Origin: Microvirga puerhi
Lineage (GTDB): Bacteria; Pseudomonadota; Alphaproteobacteria; Rhizobiales; Beijerinckiaceae
Length of the DNA: 64,000 nt
Assembly: GCF_020089865.1 (NCBI RefSeq)
Contig: NZ_JAIRBM010000015.1
Span: forward strand, 1-64,000
Reading direction: 5' to 3'
How positions within the stretch are numbered: the stretch's first letter is position 1; every line of letters starts with the position of its first letter. A program made the translations under genes and the position numbers. Shown here in pieces: positions 35,697 through 45,686 of this stretch. The notes under the pieces were generated by a model. It worked only from the letters and a program-made list of their open reading frames with translations, made no database searches and was not told where the DNA came from.

Positions 35697-37163
35697 TTAT
35701 TCCGCAGCCTGCGGCACCGCCTCGCTCGGTGACAATCCCATCCGCTCGGCAACGCCGAGACCATAGGCCTTGTCCGCGAGATAGAAGTGGAGCACCTGAC
35801 GCTTCACGATCTCGACCGGTACGCCCTGCATGGCTTCCGCGATGTTGCTCATGAGCTGAGCCTTCTGCTCGTCGCTCATGAGGCGGAACAGGGCTCCGGC
35901 TTGGCTGTAGTCGTCATTGCCGATCCGATGATCGTAGCGGGCAGCATCGCCGGAAATCTTCAGCGGAGGTTCGGCGAGACTACGGTCCTCCACCGGACCG
36001 TTGAAGGAGTTGGGCTCGTAATAGGCATCGCCCCGCTCCGGGGTCTCGAACAGCATCGCGCCATCGGCATGGTAATGGTGGACCGGGCAACGTGGCTTGT
36101 TGACCGGCAGCGCCTCGTAATGGGTGCCGACCCGGTAGCGATGGGCATCCGCATAGGCGAACAGGCGTCCCTGGAGCATCTTGTCCGGCGAAAATCCGAT
36201 ACCCGGAACGATATTGGACGGCGAGAAGGACGACTGCTCCACCTCGGCGAAATAGTGCTTGGCATTCCGGTTCAGCTCGAGAATGCCGATCTCGTGGAGC
36301 GGATAATCCGCATGCGGCCACACCTTGGTGAGATCGAACGGGTTATAGGATGTCTTCTCGGCATCCGTTTCCGGCATGATCTGCACGCAGACGCGCCAGC
36401 GCGGATAATCGCCGTTCTCGATGGCCTCGTAGAGATCGCGCTGGGCACTCTCACGGTCCTTGGCGACCACCCCTTCCGCCTCACGGTTGGTCCAGGTCTT
36501 GATGCCCTGCAGAGACTTGAAGTGGAATTTCACCCAATACCGCTCGCCCGATGCGCTCAGGAACGAATAGGTGTGAGAACCGAAACCGTGCATGAAACGG
36601 TAGCCTTGCGGCAGGCCACGATCCGAGAAGAGGATTGTCACCTGGTGCAGGCTCTCCGGCGAAAGACTCCAGAAGTCCCACATGGCGGTGGGGCTGCGCA
36701 GATTGGTCGAGGGGTGCCGCTTCTGGGTGCGGATGAAATCGGGGAACTTCAGCGGATCGCGCACGAAGAAGACCGGCGTGTTGTTGCCGACCACGTCCCA
36801 GTTGCCTTCTTCCGTATAGAACTTCACCGAGAAGCCGCGTACGTCGCGCTCCGCGTCCGCCGCACCGCGTTCGCCCGCAACGGTCGAGAAGCGCAGGAAG
36901 ACTTCCGTCTGCTTGCCGATTTTGGAGAACAGCTTGGCCTTGGAATACTTCGTGATGTCCTGCGTCACCGTGAAGGTGCCGTAGGCGCCCGAGCCCTTGG
37001 CATGTACCACGCGCTCCGGAACGCGTTCACGGTTCTGGTGCGCCAGCTTCTCGATGAGTTGGTAGTCCTGCAACAGCAGCGGACCGCGGGACCCGGCCGA
37101 GATGGAATTCTGGTTGTCGGCAATCGGCGCGCCGGCCGTGGTGGTCATGGTCGGTTTCGTCAT
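35697..37163 (-). CDS. katA: monofunctional heme catalase (small-subunit clade)
   Basis: This 488-residue catalase dismutates hydrogen peroxide. Catalytic His54 (VVHAKG), the GNNTP motif (127-130) and the heme-ligand Tyr337 ([12 protein letters not shown]) are all present. The NADPH-site region and the C-terminal helices are also present, while the flavodoxin-like domain of large catalases is absent. It is read divergently from oxyR across 93 bases, the typical arrangement for OxyR-activated catalase. A terminator follows. Confidence 0.96.
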   Translation of the reverse strand: MTKPTMTTTAGAPIADNQNSISAGSRGPLLLQDYQLIEKLAHQNRERVPERVVHAKGSGAYGTFTVTQDITKYSKAKLFSKIGKQTEVFLRFSTVAGERGAADAERDVRGFSVKFYTEEGNWDVVGNNTPVFFVRDPLKFPDFIRTQKRHPSTNLRSPTAMWDFWSLSPESLHQVTILFSDRGLPQGYRFMHGFGSHTYSFLSASGERYWVKFHFKSLQGIKTWTNREAEGVVAKDRESAQRDLYEAIENGDYPRWRVCVQIMPETDAEKTSYNPFDLTKVWPHADYPLHEIGILELNRNAKHYFAEVEQSSFSPSNIVPGIGFSPDKMLQGRLFAYADAHRYRVGTHYEALPVNKPRCPVHHYHADGAMLFETPERGDAYYEPNSFNGPVEDRSLAEPPLKISGDAARYDHRIGNDDYSQAGALFRLMSDEQKAQLMSNIAEAMQGVPVEIVKRQVLHFYLADKAYGLGVAERMGLSPSEAVPQAAE

Positions 37164-37256
37164 GATGCATCCTCCTGGATGCCCACACCTTCGCCGTGCG
37201 CTTTGAATTAGTCCAATTCGATTGTCTGACCGGGACGATCAGTTTAACTTATCGTC
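37164..37256. promoter_or_regulatory. katA-oxyR divergent promoter region
   Basis: In these 93 bases, the AT-rich segment near 37204-37256 lies next to the oxyR start and is the likely place for an OxyR site, which needs four ATAG-like elements spaced by ten. I see partial matches only. Confidence 0.5.
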
Positions 37257-38183
37257 ATGATCACCCTGCGCCAGCTTCGTTATCTTACGGCCATCGCCGA
37301 AACCCGCCATTTCGGCCGTGCGGCGGCCCTCTGCCATGTCACCCAGCCTGCCCTCTCCATGCAGATCCAGGAGCTGGAGCAATCTCTCGGCTGTCACCTT
37401 GTCGAGCGCCGCCGCAATGCGGTGGATCTCACCGCCGATGGACAGGAAGTCGCCCGCCGCGGCGCCGCAATCCTCGCCTCCGTAGCGGATCTGGAGGACT
37501 ATGCCCGCCGCGAGAAACCTCCCTTGGTCGGGCTCCTGCGTCTCGGCATCATTCCATCGATTGCGCCCTATCTGCTGCCCCGCGCCCTCCCGTCGCTTCA
37601 CGAGCGATATCCGCATTTGGAGCTGCGCATTCGCGAGACGCAGACTGCCTCCCTCGTGGAAGAACTCATCCGCGGCGACCTCGACCTGATCATCGCGGCG
37701 CTGCCCCTCGATAGGCCGGAGCTCGATACCTTGAATGCCTTTCAGGATCGCTTCCTGGTCGCGCGCCAAGCACGCGCGCATCGTCGAAAGAGCGAGCGCA
37801 TGGACCCTTCCGCCCTTGCGACGGAACATCTTCTGCTCCTTGAAGAAGGTCATTGCCTTCGGGACCAGGCACTGAGCGTCTGCGGCGCGCTTTCGCCGAA
37901 CATCCAGATGGCCTTCGGCGCGTCCAGCCTCTCGACGGTGATGCATCTCGTCGCCAACGGGTATGGCGTGACCCTGCTTCCGGAAATGGCAGCGGATATC
38001 GAGAGAACCGACCGGGTGCAGCTCATTCGTTTTGCCGATCCCGAGCCGATGCGCATGATCGGATTGGCCTGGCGACGGTCGTCACCTCGGCGCAGCGATG
38101 CAGAAGCGCTTGCCAAGGTCCTCCTCGATGCCCGCGCGAGCGTCTCTCTAGCTCGACCGCAACAGAAGGCGGTACAAGGATAG
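37257..38183 (+). CDS. oxyR: OxyR, LysR-type peroxide sensor
   Basis: This 308-residue LysR-type regulator has an N-terminal helix-turn-helix (about 3-62, MITLRQLRYLTAIAETRHFG) and a C-terminal sensor domain carrying EEGHCLRDQALSVCG. Cys200 and Cys209 are spaced as in E. coli Cys199/Cys208, which form the peroxide-induced disulfide. Together with the divergent catalase this supports OxyR rather than another LysR protein. Downstream, the MgtC/DUF4010 gene starts 26 bases later on the same strand. Confidence 0.94.
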   Translation: MITLRQLRYLTAIAETRHFGRAAALCHVTQPALSMQIQELEQSLGCHLVERRRNAVDLTADGQEVARRGAAILASVADLEDYARREKPPLVGLLRLGIIPSIAPYLLPRALPSLHERYPHLELRIRETQTASLVEELIRGDLDLIIAALPLDRPELDTLNAFQDRFLVARQARAHRRKSERMDPSALATEHLLLLEEGHCLRDQALSVCGALSPNIQMAFGASSLSTVMHLVANGYGVTLLPEMAADIERTDRVQLIRFADPEPMRMIGLAWRRSSPRRSDAEALAKVLLDARASVSLARPQQKAVQG

Positions 38184-38209
38184 CGGTCGTCCCTGCCGAG
38201 AAGGAAATC

Positions 38210-39472
38210 ATGAACCTGGATCCGCTGCTCGAACGCCTCGCCGTTGCTCTCGCCATCGGCCTTTTGATCGGTATCGAGCGCGGCTGGAAGCAGCGAGAGG
38301 AAGCCGAGGGAGAACGCGCGGCTGGACTTCGCACCTACATGCTGGCGACCCTTCTCGGGGCGCTCTGCGCAATCCTCAGCGATCATCTCGGCGTGGTCTT
38401 TCTCAGCATCGCCTTCCTGGCCTTTGCTCTTGCTTTCACGGCATTCGCCTGGCTGGAAGCATCAGTGGAAGGCAATTTCAGCGCCACCGGCGTCGTGGCC
38501 GCCCTACTGGCCTTCGCCCTCGGGTCCTACACAATTCTGGGAAATATGCAGATCGCTGTCACGATTGCGGTCACCGCGACGATCGTCCTCGCCCTGAAAC
38601 AGCCTCTGCATTCCTGGTTGCGACGTCTGACATGGATAGAGATCCGCGCAGCTCTGATCCTGCTCGCCATGACGTTCCTGCTGCTGCCCATCCTGCCGAA
38701 CCGGCCGATCGATCCCTATGAGGCCGTCAATCCGGCCGCGATCTGGCTGTTGGCCATCATCATCGCGGCACTTTCCTTCGTCGGCTATGTGGCCGTACGA
38801 ATCACGGGTGGCCAGCACGGAATTGCCCTCGCAGCGCTCGCGGGCGGGCTCGCCTCCTCGACCGCGACGACAGCGACCTTTGCGCGCCTCGCACGCGAGC
38901 AACCGGCCTCGGGGCCGCTCCTGGCCGGTGGCATTCTCCTGGCAAGCGCCGTCATGGTCGTGCGGGTGATCATTGTCGCCAGCCTGGTCAACTTCAACCT
39001 CCTGAGACCTTTGGGCTGGCCGCTTGGAGCCGCCGGGCTCGTGCTCCTCCTCGGAGCGGCGGTCCTCCTGTTCAGACATCACGGACAGGACGGCGCGCAG
39101 CCGGATTTGCGGATTCACAATCCCTTCGAACTCGGCACGGCCTTGCAGCTCGCAGCTCTGATCGCAGTCATCAGCCTGTTCGGCAAAATCCTGGTCGAAA
39201 CCGTCGGTGATGCCGGCCTGAACGTTCTGGCCATCCTGTCCGGCATCGCTGACGTGGACGCCGTCACCCTGTCGCTGGCCCGGCTTTCACTGAACTCCAT
39301 CTCGGCGGCTGCGGCGGTCACCGGAGTCGGCCTCGCCGTCACGACGAACACCGTGATCAAGACCGGCATGACCTTCAGCCTTGGAAATGCCAAGGCCGGC
39401 TTGCCGGTAGCGGTGGTCAGTCTCGCTGCCTTCGCGGCCGGCGGCGCCGTCCTGTTCCTCCGCGAAACTTAG
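38210..39472 (+). CDS. MgtC/SapB-DUF4010 membrane protein
   Basis: This 420-residue protein has about a dozen hydrophobic helices. The N-terminal part (about 1-140) has the MgtC/SapB opening with GLLIGIERGW and GLRTYMLATLLGAL. The C-terminal part (about 180-415) carries the DUF4010 motifs GGLASSTATTATFARLA and TTNTVIKT. ATG 38210 follows an AAGGAAATC site. The role of this family is not established; MgtC relatives act in magnesium stress. The short gap after oxyR suggests co-transcription. Confidence 0.88.
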   Translation: MNLDPLLERLAVALAIGLLIGIERGWKQREEAEGERAAGLRTYMLATLLGALCAILSDHLGVVFLSIAFLAFALAFTAFAWLEASVEGNFSATGVVAALLAFALGSYTILGNMQIAVTIAVTATIVLALKQPLHSWLRRLTWIEIRAALILLAMTFLLLPILPNRPIDPYEAVNPAAIWLLAIIIAALSFVGYVAVRITGGQHGIALAALAGGLASSTATTATFARLAREQPASGPLLAGGILLASAVMVVRVIIVASLVNFNLLRPLGWPLGAAGLVLLLGAAVLLFRHHGQDGAQPDLRIHNPFELGTALQLAALIAVISLFGKILVETVGDAGLNVLAILSGIADVDAVTLSLARLSLNSISAAAAVTGVGLAVTTNTVIKTGMTFSLGNAKAGLPVAVVSLAAFAAGGAVLFLRET

Positions 39473-39574
39473 GGTGTTTGCATTCCCCATGGGCACGGGA
39501 GAGCAGAACCATGACTGCCGCAATCCCGCCACACCCGGGCGCCATGCCAACGGCAAAGCTTCGTTGGCAAAGAT

Positions 39575-40279
39575 GTGGCTCCCTTGCAGGCACGTCCCTG
39601 GATCAGCTCTCATGTCCTGGCAAACGGACGCGGCTTGGCAGCCTCGCTCGGCCTGCACGGGCTATTGCTACTTGCCTGCACCTTGGCCCTGGCGCCACGA
39701 CCGGTTCTCCAGTTCGATGAAGGAATTCCTGTCGAAATCTGGTCTCCGGCTCAATTCGACTCGCTTTCATCATCGAAAGCGGATCGTGTGTTACCTTCTC
39801 CTCCCGACGACTTGGCAGACAGGGAAACGCCTCCGGGCCAGGCTTCGGTTCCAACACCGCCTCTCGCCGAACGTCCCGATCCCCTCCCTGGCGGGACGAT
39901 CCGCGCGACCAGAATGCTGTCGCAGCAGGTGCTGGCTCAGCCCCTGAGCCGTCAGATGAGACAAGCGCTCTCAACCTTCGACGAAGAAACACGGATCGAA
40001 CAGCTCTGCGGGATCGAGGCCATGGCGCAGATCGTGGCTGCCTCAAAACAATTCCAGCCAGATCGGGTCGTGGCCTATGCGATGGCAGATGTGAAGGTCT
40101 TGAGGGGCACTGTTCTGGCCGAAGGCGCCGCATTCCGCAGCGCTCACCAATGGTACGGCCTCACATTCAAATGTGAACTCTCACCCGACCGTCGAACGGT
40201 CAAAGCCTTCGAATTCTCCTTGGGAGACGCGATTCCGAGGCAGCTATGGGAAGCTCACAACCTGCCGCCGATCCACTGA
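39575..40279 (+). CDS. DUF930 protein, probably membrane-anchored
   Basis: This 234-residue protein has one N-terminal hydrophobic helix (about 22-42, LGLHGLLLLACTLALAP), a Pro-rich linker (about 60-108), and a C-terminal DUF930 domain: ATRMLSQQVLAQPLSRQMR, EQLCGIEAMAQI and QWYGLTFKCELSPD. Two Cys (in LCGIEA and FKCEL) may pair outside the membrane. The family has no known role. The start codon is uncertain because only GTG 39575 precedes the helix. A bidirectional terminator lies after its stop. Confidence 0.75.
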   Translation: MAPLQARPWISSHVLANGRGLAASLGLHGLLLLACTLALAPRPVLQFDEGIPVEIWSPAQFDSLSSSKADRVLPSPPDDLADRETPPGQASVPTPPLAERPDPLPGGTIRATRMLSQQVLAQPLSRQMRQALSTFDEETRIEQLCGIEAMAQIVAASKQFQPDRVVAYAMADVKVLRGTVLAEGAAFRSAHQWYGLTFKCELSPDRRTVKAFEFSLGDAIPRQLWEAHNLPPIH

Positions 40280-40296
40280 CCCAACCCGGCTAAAGA

Positions 40297-40321
40297 AAAA
40301 GCGCCCGGTGGGCGCTTTTCT
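40297..40321. terminator. bidirectional intrinsic terminator between the DUF930 gene and rpoD
   Basis: Stem AAAAGCGCCC / GGGCGCTTTT with a three-base loop has A-tracts on the left and T-tracts on the right, so it serves both the plus-strand DUF930 gene and the minus-strand rpoD, which end on either side. Confidence 0.85.
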
Positions 40322-40326
40322 CTATC

Positions 40327-42318
40327 TCAATTGTCCAGGAAGCTCCGGAGCTTCCGGCTGCGCGACGGATGCTTGAGTTTGCGCAGGGCCTTCGCTTCGA
40401 TCTGACGGATGCGCTCGCGGGTGACCGAGAACTGCTGACCGACCTCTTCGAGCGTGTGATCGGTGTTCATGCCGATGCCGAAACGCATGCGCAGCACACG
40501 CTCCTCACGCGGCGTGAGGGAGGCCAGAACCCGCGTCGTGGTCTCGCGCAGGTTCGACTGGATCGCCGCATCGATCGGCAGGATCGCGTTCTTGTCCTCG
40601 ATGAAGTCGCCCAGGTGGCTGTCCTCTTCGTCGCCGATCGGCGTCTCGAGGGAGATCGGCTCCTTGGCGATCTTGAGAACCTTGCGCACCTTCTCCAGCG
40701 GCATGGCAAGCTTTTCCGCCAGCTCCTCCGGGGTCGGCTCGCGGCCGATCTCGTGCAGCATCTGGCGCGAGGTACGGACGATCTTGTTGATCGTCTCGAT
40801 CATGTGCACCGGAATGCGGATCGTGCGGGCCTGGTCGGCGATCGAGCGGGTGATCGCCTGCCGGATCCACCATGTGGCGTAGGTCGAGAATTTGTAGCCG
40901 CGGCGGTACTCGAACTTATCGACCGCCTTCATGAGGCCGATATTGCCCTCCTGAATCAAGTCCAGGAACTGAAGGCCGCGGTTCGTGTACTTCTTGGCGA
41001 TCGAGATCACGAGACGCAGGTTCGCCTCGATCATCTCCTTCTTCGCCTGCCGGGCCTCGCGCTCGCCCTTCTGCACCATCATCACGATGCGGCGGAATTC
41101 CTGGATTTCCAGGCCGGTCTCGGAAGCGAGATTGTGAATCTTCTCACGCAGTTCGTGGATCTGGTCCTTGCCCCTTGCGACGAAATCCTTCCAGCCCTTT
41201 CCGCCGAGCTTGGAGACGCGCAGGACCCACTTGGGATCGAGTTCCCAGCCCTGGTAGTGCTTGAGAAACTCCTCGCGGGCGACGCCATGGCTCTCGGCAA
41301 AGCGCATCAGGCGGCCCTCATGGGAAATGAGCCGCTTGTTGATGTCGTAGAGCTGCTCGACCAGGGCCTCGATGCGATTGTTGTTGAGCGAGAGAGATTT
41401 CACCGCCGCGACAACATCCGCCTTCAGCTCGCGATACTTGCGCTCCTGGGCCGGGGTCAGCTGCTTGTTCTGCATGCGCTGTTCCACGTGCTCGACCTGG
41501 AGACGGCGCAGTTTCTTGTAGTTGTCGGCGATGGAATCGAACGTCTCGAGAACGCGCGGCTTCAGCTCGGCCTCCATGGCCGAGAGCGACACGTTGTTCT
41601 CCATGTCGTCGTCGTCCATTTCGCCTTCCGGCGGCGCGGCACCTTCGCCTTCTTCTCCGGCGGCTTCCTCCTCGCCCTCGCCGAGATCCTCGCGGGGCGC
41701 GCCCTTGCCGTCGGGGCCGGCATAAGTCGCTTCGAGATCGATGATGTCGCGCAGGAGCACCCGGCCTTCGACGAGCTCGTCGCGCCAGATGATGATGGCC
41801 TGGAAGGTCAGCGGGCTCTCGCAGAGCCCCGCGATCATCGCCTCGCGACCGGCCTCGATGCGCTTGGCGATGGCGATTTCGCCCTCGCGGGAGAGGAGTT
41901 CCACCGAGCCCATCTCGCGCAGGTACATGCGCACCGGATCGTCGGTGCGGTCGGTCGGCTCCTTGGTGGTGGTCTCGCGGACCGCCACGGCGCGGGACTG
42001 CGTGGCCTCGACGAGGTCGCCGCTTTCGGCTTCCTCCTCTTCCGCCTCCGCCTTCTCGCCCTCTTCGGCCTCCTCCGACTCGACCACATTGATGCCCATC
42101 TCGGACAACTGGCCAAGCACGTCCTCGATCTGCTCGGACGAGAACTCCTCGGACGGCAAGACTTCGTTCAGCTCGTCATAGGTCACATAGCCGCGCTTCT
42201 TGGCGAGCTTGATCATCCGCCGTACGGCGGCATCGGTCAGATCGAGAAGAGGCCCGTCGCTCTGCTGCTCAGGCGCTGCGGTCTCGGCTTCGTCCCGTTC
42301 GGTTGCCTTCGTTGCCAT
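40327..42318 (-). CDS. rpoD: RNA polymerase primary sigma factor (sigma-70/RpoD)
   Basis: This is a 663-residue housekeeping sigma factor. An N-terminal region 1.1 ([20 protein letters not shown]) is followed by Glu-rich insertions (about 80-100 and 205-235), the non-conserved region, and region 1.2 ([16 protein letters not shown]). Region 2 with [17 protein letters not shown] starts at about residue 475, and region 4.2 helix-turn-helix [22 protein letters not shown] lies at 624-648. All core and promoter contacts look intact. It lies downstream of dnaG on the same strand with a 186-base gap that may hold its own promoter and a CtrA-like box. Confidence 0.97.
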   Translation of the reverse strand: MATKATERDEAETAAPEQQSDGPLLDLTDAAVRRMIKLAKKRGYVTYDELNEVLPSEEFSSEQIEDVLGQLSEMGINVVESEEAEEGEKAEAEEEEAESGDLVEATQSRAVAVRETTTKEPTDRTDDPVRMYLREMGSVELLSREGEIAIAKRIEAGREAMIAGLCESPLTFQAIIIWRDELVEGRVLLRDIIDLEATYAGPDGKGAPREDLGEGEEEAAGEEGEGAAPPEGEMDDDDMENNVSLSAMEAELKPRVLETFDSIADNYKKLRRLQVEHVEQRMQNKQLTPAQERKYRELKADVVAAVKSLSLNNNRIEALVEQLYDINKRLISHEGRLMRFAESHGVAREEFLKHYQGWELDPKWVLRVSKLGGKGWKDFVARGKDQIHELREKIHNLASETGLEIQEFRRIVMMVQKGEREARQAKKEMIEANLRLVISIAKKYTNRGLQFLDLIQEGNIGLMKAVDKFEYRRGYKFSTYATWWIRQAITRSIADQARTIRIPVHMIETINKIVRTSRQMLHEIGREPTPEELAEKLAMPLEKVRKVLKIAKEPISLETPIGDEEDSHLGDFIEDKNAILPIDAAIQSNLRETTTRVLASLTPREERVLRMRFGIGMNTDHTLEEVGQQFSVTRERIRQIEAKALRKLKHPSRSRKLRSFLDN

Positions 42319-42437
42319 GCTTTGCAGTACTCCGTCGCCTCACCGGCCCCGAGCCGGATCAGCGATGCGCGAATGGGCAGTGAAGCGACCTGGCTTCACC
42401 ACCCGAAATCCATTCCAACCGTTAAACAGCAAGTCGC

Positions 42438-42455
42438 TTGACTAACCGTTAACCA
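42438..42455 (+). promoter_or_regulatory. CtrA-like binding motif between dnaG and rpoD
   Basis: The sequence TTGA-7-TTAACCAT matches the alphaproteobacterial CtrA box (TTAA-7-TTAAC) with one mismatch. It lies about 120 bases upstream of the rpoD start. CtrA often controls cell-cycle and DNA-replication promoters, but the functional role here is inference. Confidence 0.35.
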
Positions 42456-42504
42456 TACCCCGCTCGTCCGCCCGCCTATGCTGCCCACGCCAACCGGGCG
42501 GGCA

Positions 42505-44397
42505 TCAGTGATCGCGGTGGACAACTCCGTTGTCTAGATCGGCCTCGGCACCCTCGACGGAAGACAGCTGGTTTTGGACCTCTCGCAGCCAGGCGAGATT
42601 GGCCTCGTTGTCGTCTTCGGCGAGCGCGCGCTCCGCGGCCCGAAGTTCGCTATGTAACGTGCGTGCGCGGCGATGCAAGGTGATTGCCTGCCGCAATGCG
42701 TCCTCAAGTCGCAAGAAATCGGCGTGCGGATCGAGCATCCAACGGTCGCCGGGGCGTACGAGAGATGTAAGACGTTCGGCAACGGCTGCAAGGCCCGACC
42801 GCTCGAGACGGGTCCGCATGACATCGGGATCCGCTGGCTCGCCATGGGCGGCATCGTCGATCAGAAACCGCCGCAGATCCTGGGCGCTCCTGCCCTCAAA
42901 CTCAAGCTCCGCAAGGGTTTCGGCATGATTGTGGAGCATCTCGGGATGAGCCAGGAACGCGCAGAGGATCATTGCCTCGCGCGGCGTTTCAGTGGTGCCG
43001 CCGGTAAACAGGGCGCTTCGGGCGAGGAGCGGTGAAACGCTCAATCGGGCATTCGGCGTCGTGGGAGCCGTCCCCCAGCGGTCGCGTCGGGATCCGCCGC
43101 CCCGGCGCTGAAAACTGACCGGTCGCGGAGCCGGATTCTGCGTGGACAAGCGGCTTTCCACCTCCTCCCGGTAATATCGCTTCAGGGTTTCGTCGCGAAT
43201 CAACGCAAGTGATTCGCGCAGACGGTGCTCCAGTGCGGCCCGCCGCTCCGGTGTATCGAGCGGTCCTGCTTCCACTTCCCGAGCCCAGAGGATGTCGATC
43301 ATCGGCCGCGCCGAGGCGAGCACCCGCTCGATCGCCGCGGAGCCGCCGGACCGCGCCAAGTCGTCCGGGTCCTGCCCTTCCGGCAAGAGAGCGAAGCGCA
43401 AAGACTTTCCAGCGCTGAGATTGGGCAACGCGAGATCGAGCGCCCGGTAGGCGGCGCGCCGGCCGGCCTTGTCGCCGTCGAAACAGAGGACGGGCTCATC
43501 CGCCATGCGCCAGAGAAGCGTCAGCTGCTCCTCCGTGAGGGCCGTACCGAGAGGAGCAACCGCGTTGGGAAAGCCCGCGACGCTCAAGGAGATCACGTCC
43601 ACATAGCCTTCGGCGAGGATCACCGTGCCCGTGTCGTGGGCGGGTTTGCGGGCCAAGTGAAAGTTGTAGAGAAGCCGGCCCTTGTTGAAGAGCGGCGTGT
43701 CGGGCGAGTTGAGATATTTTGCCGAGACCTCGGCGCCCATCGCCCGCCCTCCGAAGGCGATGACCCGGCCGCGCAGATCGCAGATCGGGAACATGATCCG
43801 GTCGCGGAACCGGTCGTAGGGGATCTTCACGTCCTCGCCCGAATAGAGAAGGCCCGCCTCCTCCATCATTTCGATCGGAACGCCCTTCTCGGCCAAATGA
43901 TCACGCAGAGCATAACGCTCCGGCGGAGCATAGCCGATGCGGAAGCGTTCCTGCGTCTCGTGGCTCAAGGAGCGGCTGGCGAGATAGTCCCGCGCCTTCG
44001 GCCCGAAGCGGCCCTGGAGCGAGGCCCGAAAGAACTCGGTCGCCATCTCCATGACGTCGTAAAGCGTGTTGCGCTTCACCTCCTCGGCGCGATCCTCGCG
44101 GGTCATCTTGGGCAGGACGACACCTGCCTCGGCGGCTAGCCGCTCCACGGCTTCGGGGAAGGAAAGCCCTTCCGTCTCCTGGAGGAAGGTGAAGATGTCG
44201 CCGTGCTTTCCCGACGAGAAGCAATGATAGAACTGCTTCTGGTCGTTCACGTAGAAGGACGGCGTCTTCTCCGCGTTGAAGGGCGAAAGCCCCTTCCATT
44301 CCCGGCCCGCCTTCTTGAGACGCACGCGCTTGCCCACGACAGCCGAAATCGGCAGCCGGGCGCGAATTTCCTCGAGGATCTGGGGCGGGTAGCGCAA
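42505..44397 (-). CDS. dnaG: DNA primase
   Basis: This 630-residue primase synthesises RNA primers for DNA replication. It has the N-terminal zinc-binding-type domain, TOPRIM core (AEGYVDVISL, then DGDKAGRRAA with the acidic residues) and the C-terminal helicase-binding region. The zinc ligands, normally Cys-His-Cys-Cys, read Ser38, Asn41, Cys59 and Ser62 (GLSPFNAEK ... YHCFSSG), so metal is probably not bound. The start was put at TTG 44397 with GGAG about 11 bases upstream (RYPPQILEEIRARLP is the usual opening); a TTG at 44415 is possible. It is followed by rpoD. Confidence 0.93.
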   Translation of the reverse strand: MRYPPQILEEIRARLPISAVVGKRVRLKKAGREWKGLSPFNAEKTPSFYVNDQKQFYHCFSSGKHGDIFTFLQETEGLSFPEAVERLAAEAGVVLPKMTREDRAEEVKRNTLYDVMEMATEFFRASLQGRFGPKARDYLASRSLSHETQERFRIGYAPPERYALRDHLAEKGVPIEMMEEAGLLYSGEDVKIPYDRFRDRIMFPICDLRGRVIAFGGRAMGAEVSAKYLNSPDTPLFNKGRLLYNFHLARKPAHDTGTVILAEGYVDVISLSVAGFPNAVAPLGTALTEEQLTLLWRMADEPVLCFDGDKAGRRAAYRALDLALPNLSAGKSLRFALLPEGQDPDDLARSGGSAAIERVLASARPMIDILWAREVEAGPLDTPERRAALEHRLRESLALIRDETLKRYYREEVESRLSTQNPAPRPVSFQRRGGGSRRDRWGTAPTTPNARLSVSPLLARSALFTGGTTETPREAMILCAFLAHPEMLHNHAETLAELEFEGRSAQDLRRFLIDDAAHGEPADPDVMRTRLERSGLAAVAERLTSLVRPGDRWMLDPHADFLRLEDALRQAITLHRRARTLHSELRAAERALAEDDNEANLAWLREVQNQLSSVEGAEADLDNGVVHRDH

Positions 44398-44527
44398 CGT
44401 GAGCGAATTCTCCAAACCTGCTGGATAAACTAGGGCGGCAAAGCTGAAGAAAGAAAGCGCAATGCCAAGCTCGCCTTTGCCCGCAATCCACAGGACGGCG
44501 TCCCGCGAAGAGACACAATAACGCCAG

Positions 44528-44995
44528 TCACGGCCCGATCAGTCGCTCATCGATCAGACCGAGAAGTCGCGGAGGAAGCGGTTTCGACAGGCTCTCCGTA
44601 TCCCAAGCCTGCGACGCGATTCGCCAAGCGCCCTCGTCCTTGACGAGAAGCACCATCTCGACACCGCGATGCACGTCGGCATCGTTTTCGATCATCTCGC
44701 AGACCGCCAGCGCGACTGCGACGTTGCCGAATACCTGAACGTCAGTTCCCAGGACGACTTCTTTGAAGGAATTCAGCGTCGTTCCCTGCAGCCCTTTCAT
44801 CCGCTCGATGAAGGCTTCGACGGTCTGGCGCTGCACCGGCCGTGCGGCAGGATAGAGCTGCGCATCGGGAAGAAAATCCGCCGCGAATCCACTCCAGTCT
44901 GCCGAAATGTCATGTGTCCAGCTCAAGGATGCGAACTGCCGAGCGATGACGGCTTCGATCGCCCGAACATCTTCGTTCCGCTCGTCCAGCGTCAT
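44528..44995 (-). CDS. NTF2-like (SnoaL/DUF4440-type) protein
   Basis: This is a 155-residue single-domain protein of cone-shaped NTF2 fold by pattern: an N-terminal helix pair (IEAVIARQFASLSWTHD), then ADFLPDAQLYPAARPV and VFGNVAVALAVCEM ... VEMVLLVKDEGAWRIASQAWD, the closing strands of this family. Members are enzymes or binding proteins of diverse function; none can be assigned here. It is the minus-strand gene just upstream of dnaG, with 130 bases between. Confidence 0.7.
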   Translation of the reverse strand: MTLDERNEDVRAIEAVIARQFASLSWTHDISADWSGFAADFLPDAQLYPAARPVQRQTVEAFIERMKGLQGTTLNSFKEVVLGTDVQVFGNVAVALAVCEMIENDADVHRGVEMVLLVKDEGAWRIASQAWDTESLSKPLPPRLLGLIDERLIGP

Positions 44996-45137
44996 GGTTT
45001 ATTCCCGACCGGCGACAGGAAAATCAGCATGACTGCAATGCGACTGGAGAGAAAGTGCTCCTCCGTGGCAGCAATACCTCCGATAGGCACGGCAAAATGA
45101 CGGAGCAGTCCAATTGAAGTGACGAATTCGATCGCCC

Positions 45138-45578
45138 TTACCCCCGCGCCAAAGGCGTTCCGAGAACGACATGCGTCGTGGCGGTCGCGACGCCCTGGAC
45201 GGAACCGACAGCGTCGCGGATGCGATCGAGCGCAGCGTTGGAGTCGCAGGCCACCATCACCATCAGGTCGATGGAGCCGGTGAGCGAATGGCAGGCGATG
45301 ATTTCCGGCATGCCGGAGAGATGGGGAACCACGTGCTTGCAGCGAAACCCGGGTTGGAAGGTCACGGCGATCATGGCCCGCACCGCCGGGTCCTGCTCGG
45401 ATGCGACATCCACCGTGTAGCCCCGAATAATTCCCTCCCGCTCCAGGCGGCGCATCCGCTCCTGGGTCGCGCTGCGCGATAGGCCGACGCTACGGGCAAG
45501 GCCGACGAGGCTTTCCCGCGCGTTCCGGCGCAGGGCACCGATCAGAATCCGGTCCTTGTCGTCGAGCATGAAGGTCAA
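45138..45578 (-). CDS. Lrp/AsnC family regulator
   Basis: This 146-residue protein has an N-terminal helix-turn-helix (LDDKDRILIGALRRNARESLVGLARSVGLSRSATQERM, about 4-45) and a C-terminal ligand-binding (RAM) domain (about 65-140). Such regulators form octamers and respond to amino acids. It is divergent from the isochorismatase-like hydrolase 108 bases away, so this is a candidate target gene. Confidence 0.88.
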   Translation of the reverse strand: MTFMLDDKDRILIGALRRNARESLVGLARSVGLSRSATQERMRRLEREGIIRGYTVDVASEQDPAVRAMIAVTFQPGFRCKHVVPHLSGMPEIIACHSLTGSIDLMVMVACDSNAALDRIRDAVGSVQGVATATTHVVLGTPLARG

Positions 45579-45686
45579 TCCGCCGCTGAACGGTCACTCA
45601 CCGACATTTAGCCGGTCCGGACGCCAACTTGTCGAGCGAAACCGGCAACCCGCCGTGGGATAAAAGGCGCATTCAAGGAGATCTCC

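Noticed and set aside
35787..37211. 474-codon frame opposite the catalase gene
   Set aside because: Shadow frame of katA; the catalase has all catalytic residues and a terminator.
40369..42441. 690-codon frame on the plus strand opposite rpoD
   Set aside because: Its length comes from the GC-rich codon pattern of rpoD on the other strand; leucine- and arginine-rich repeats, no domain.
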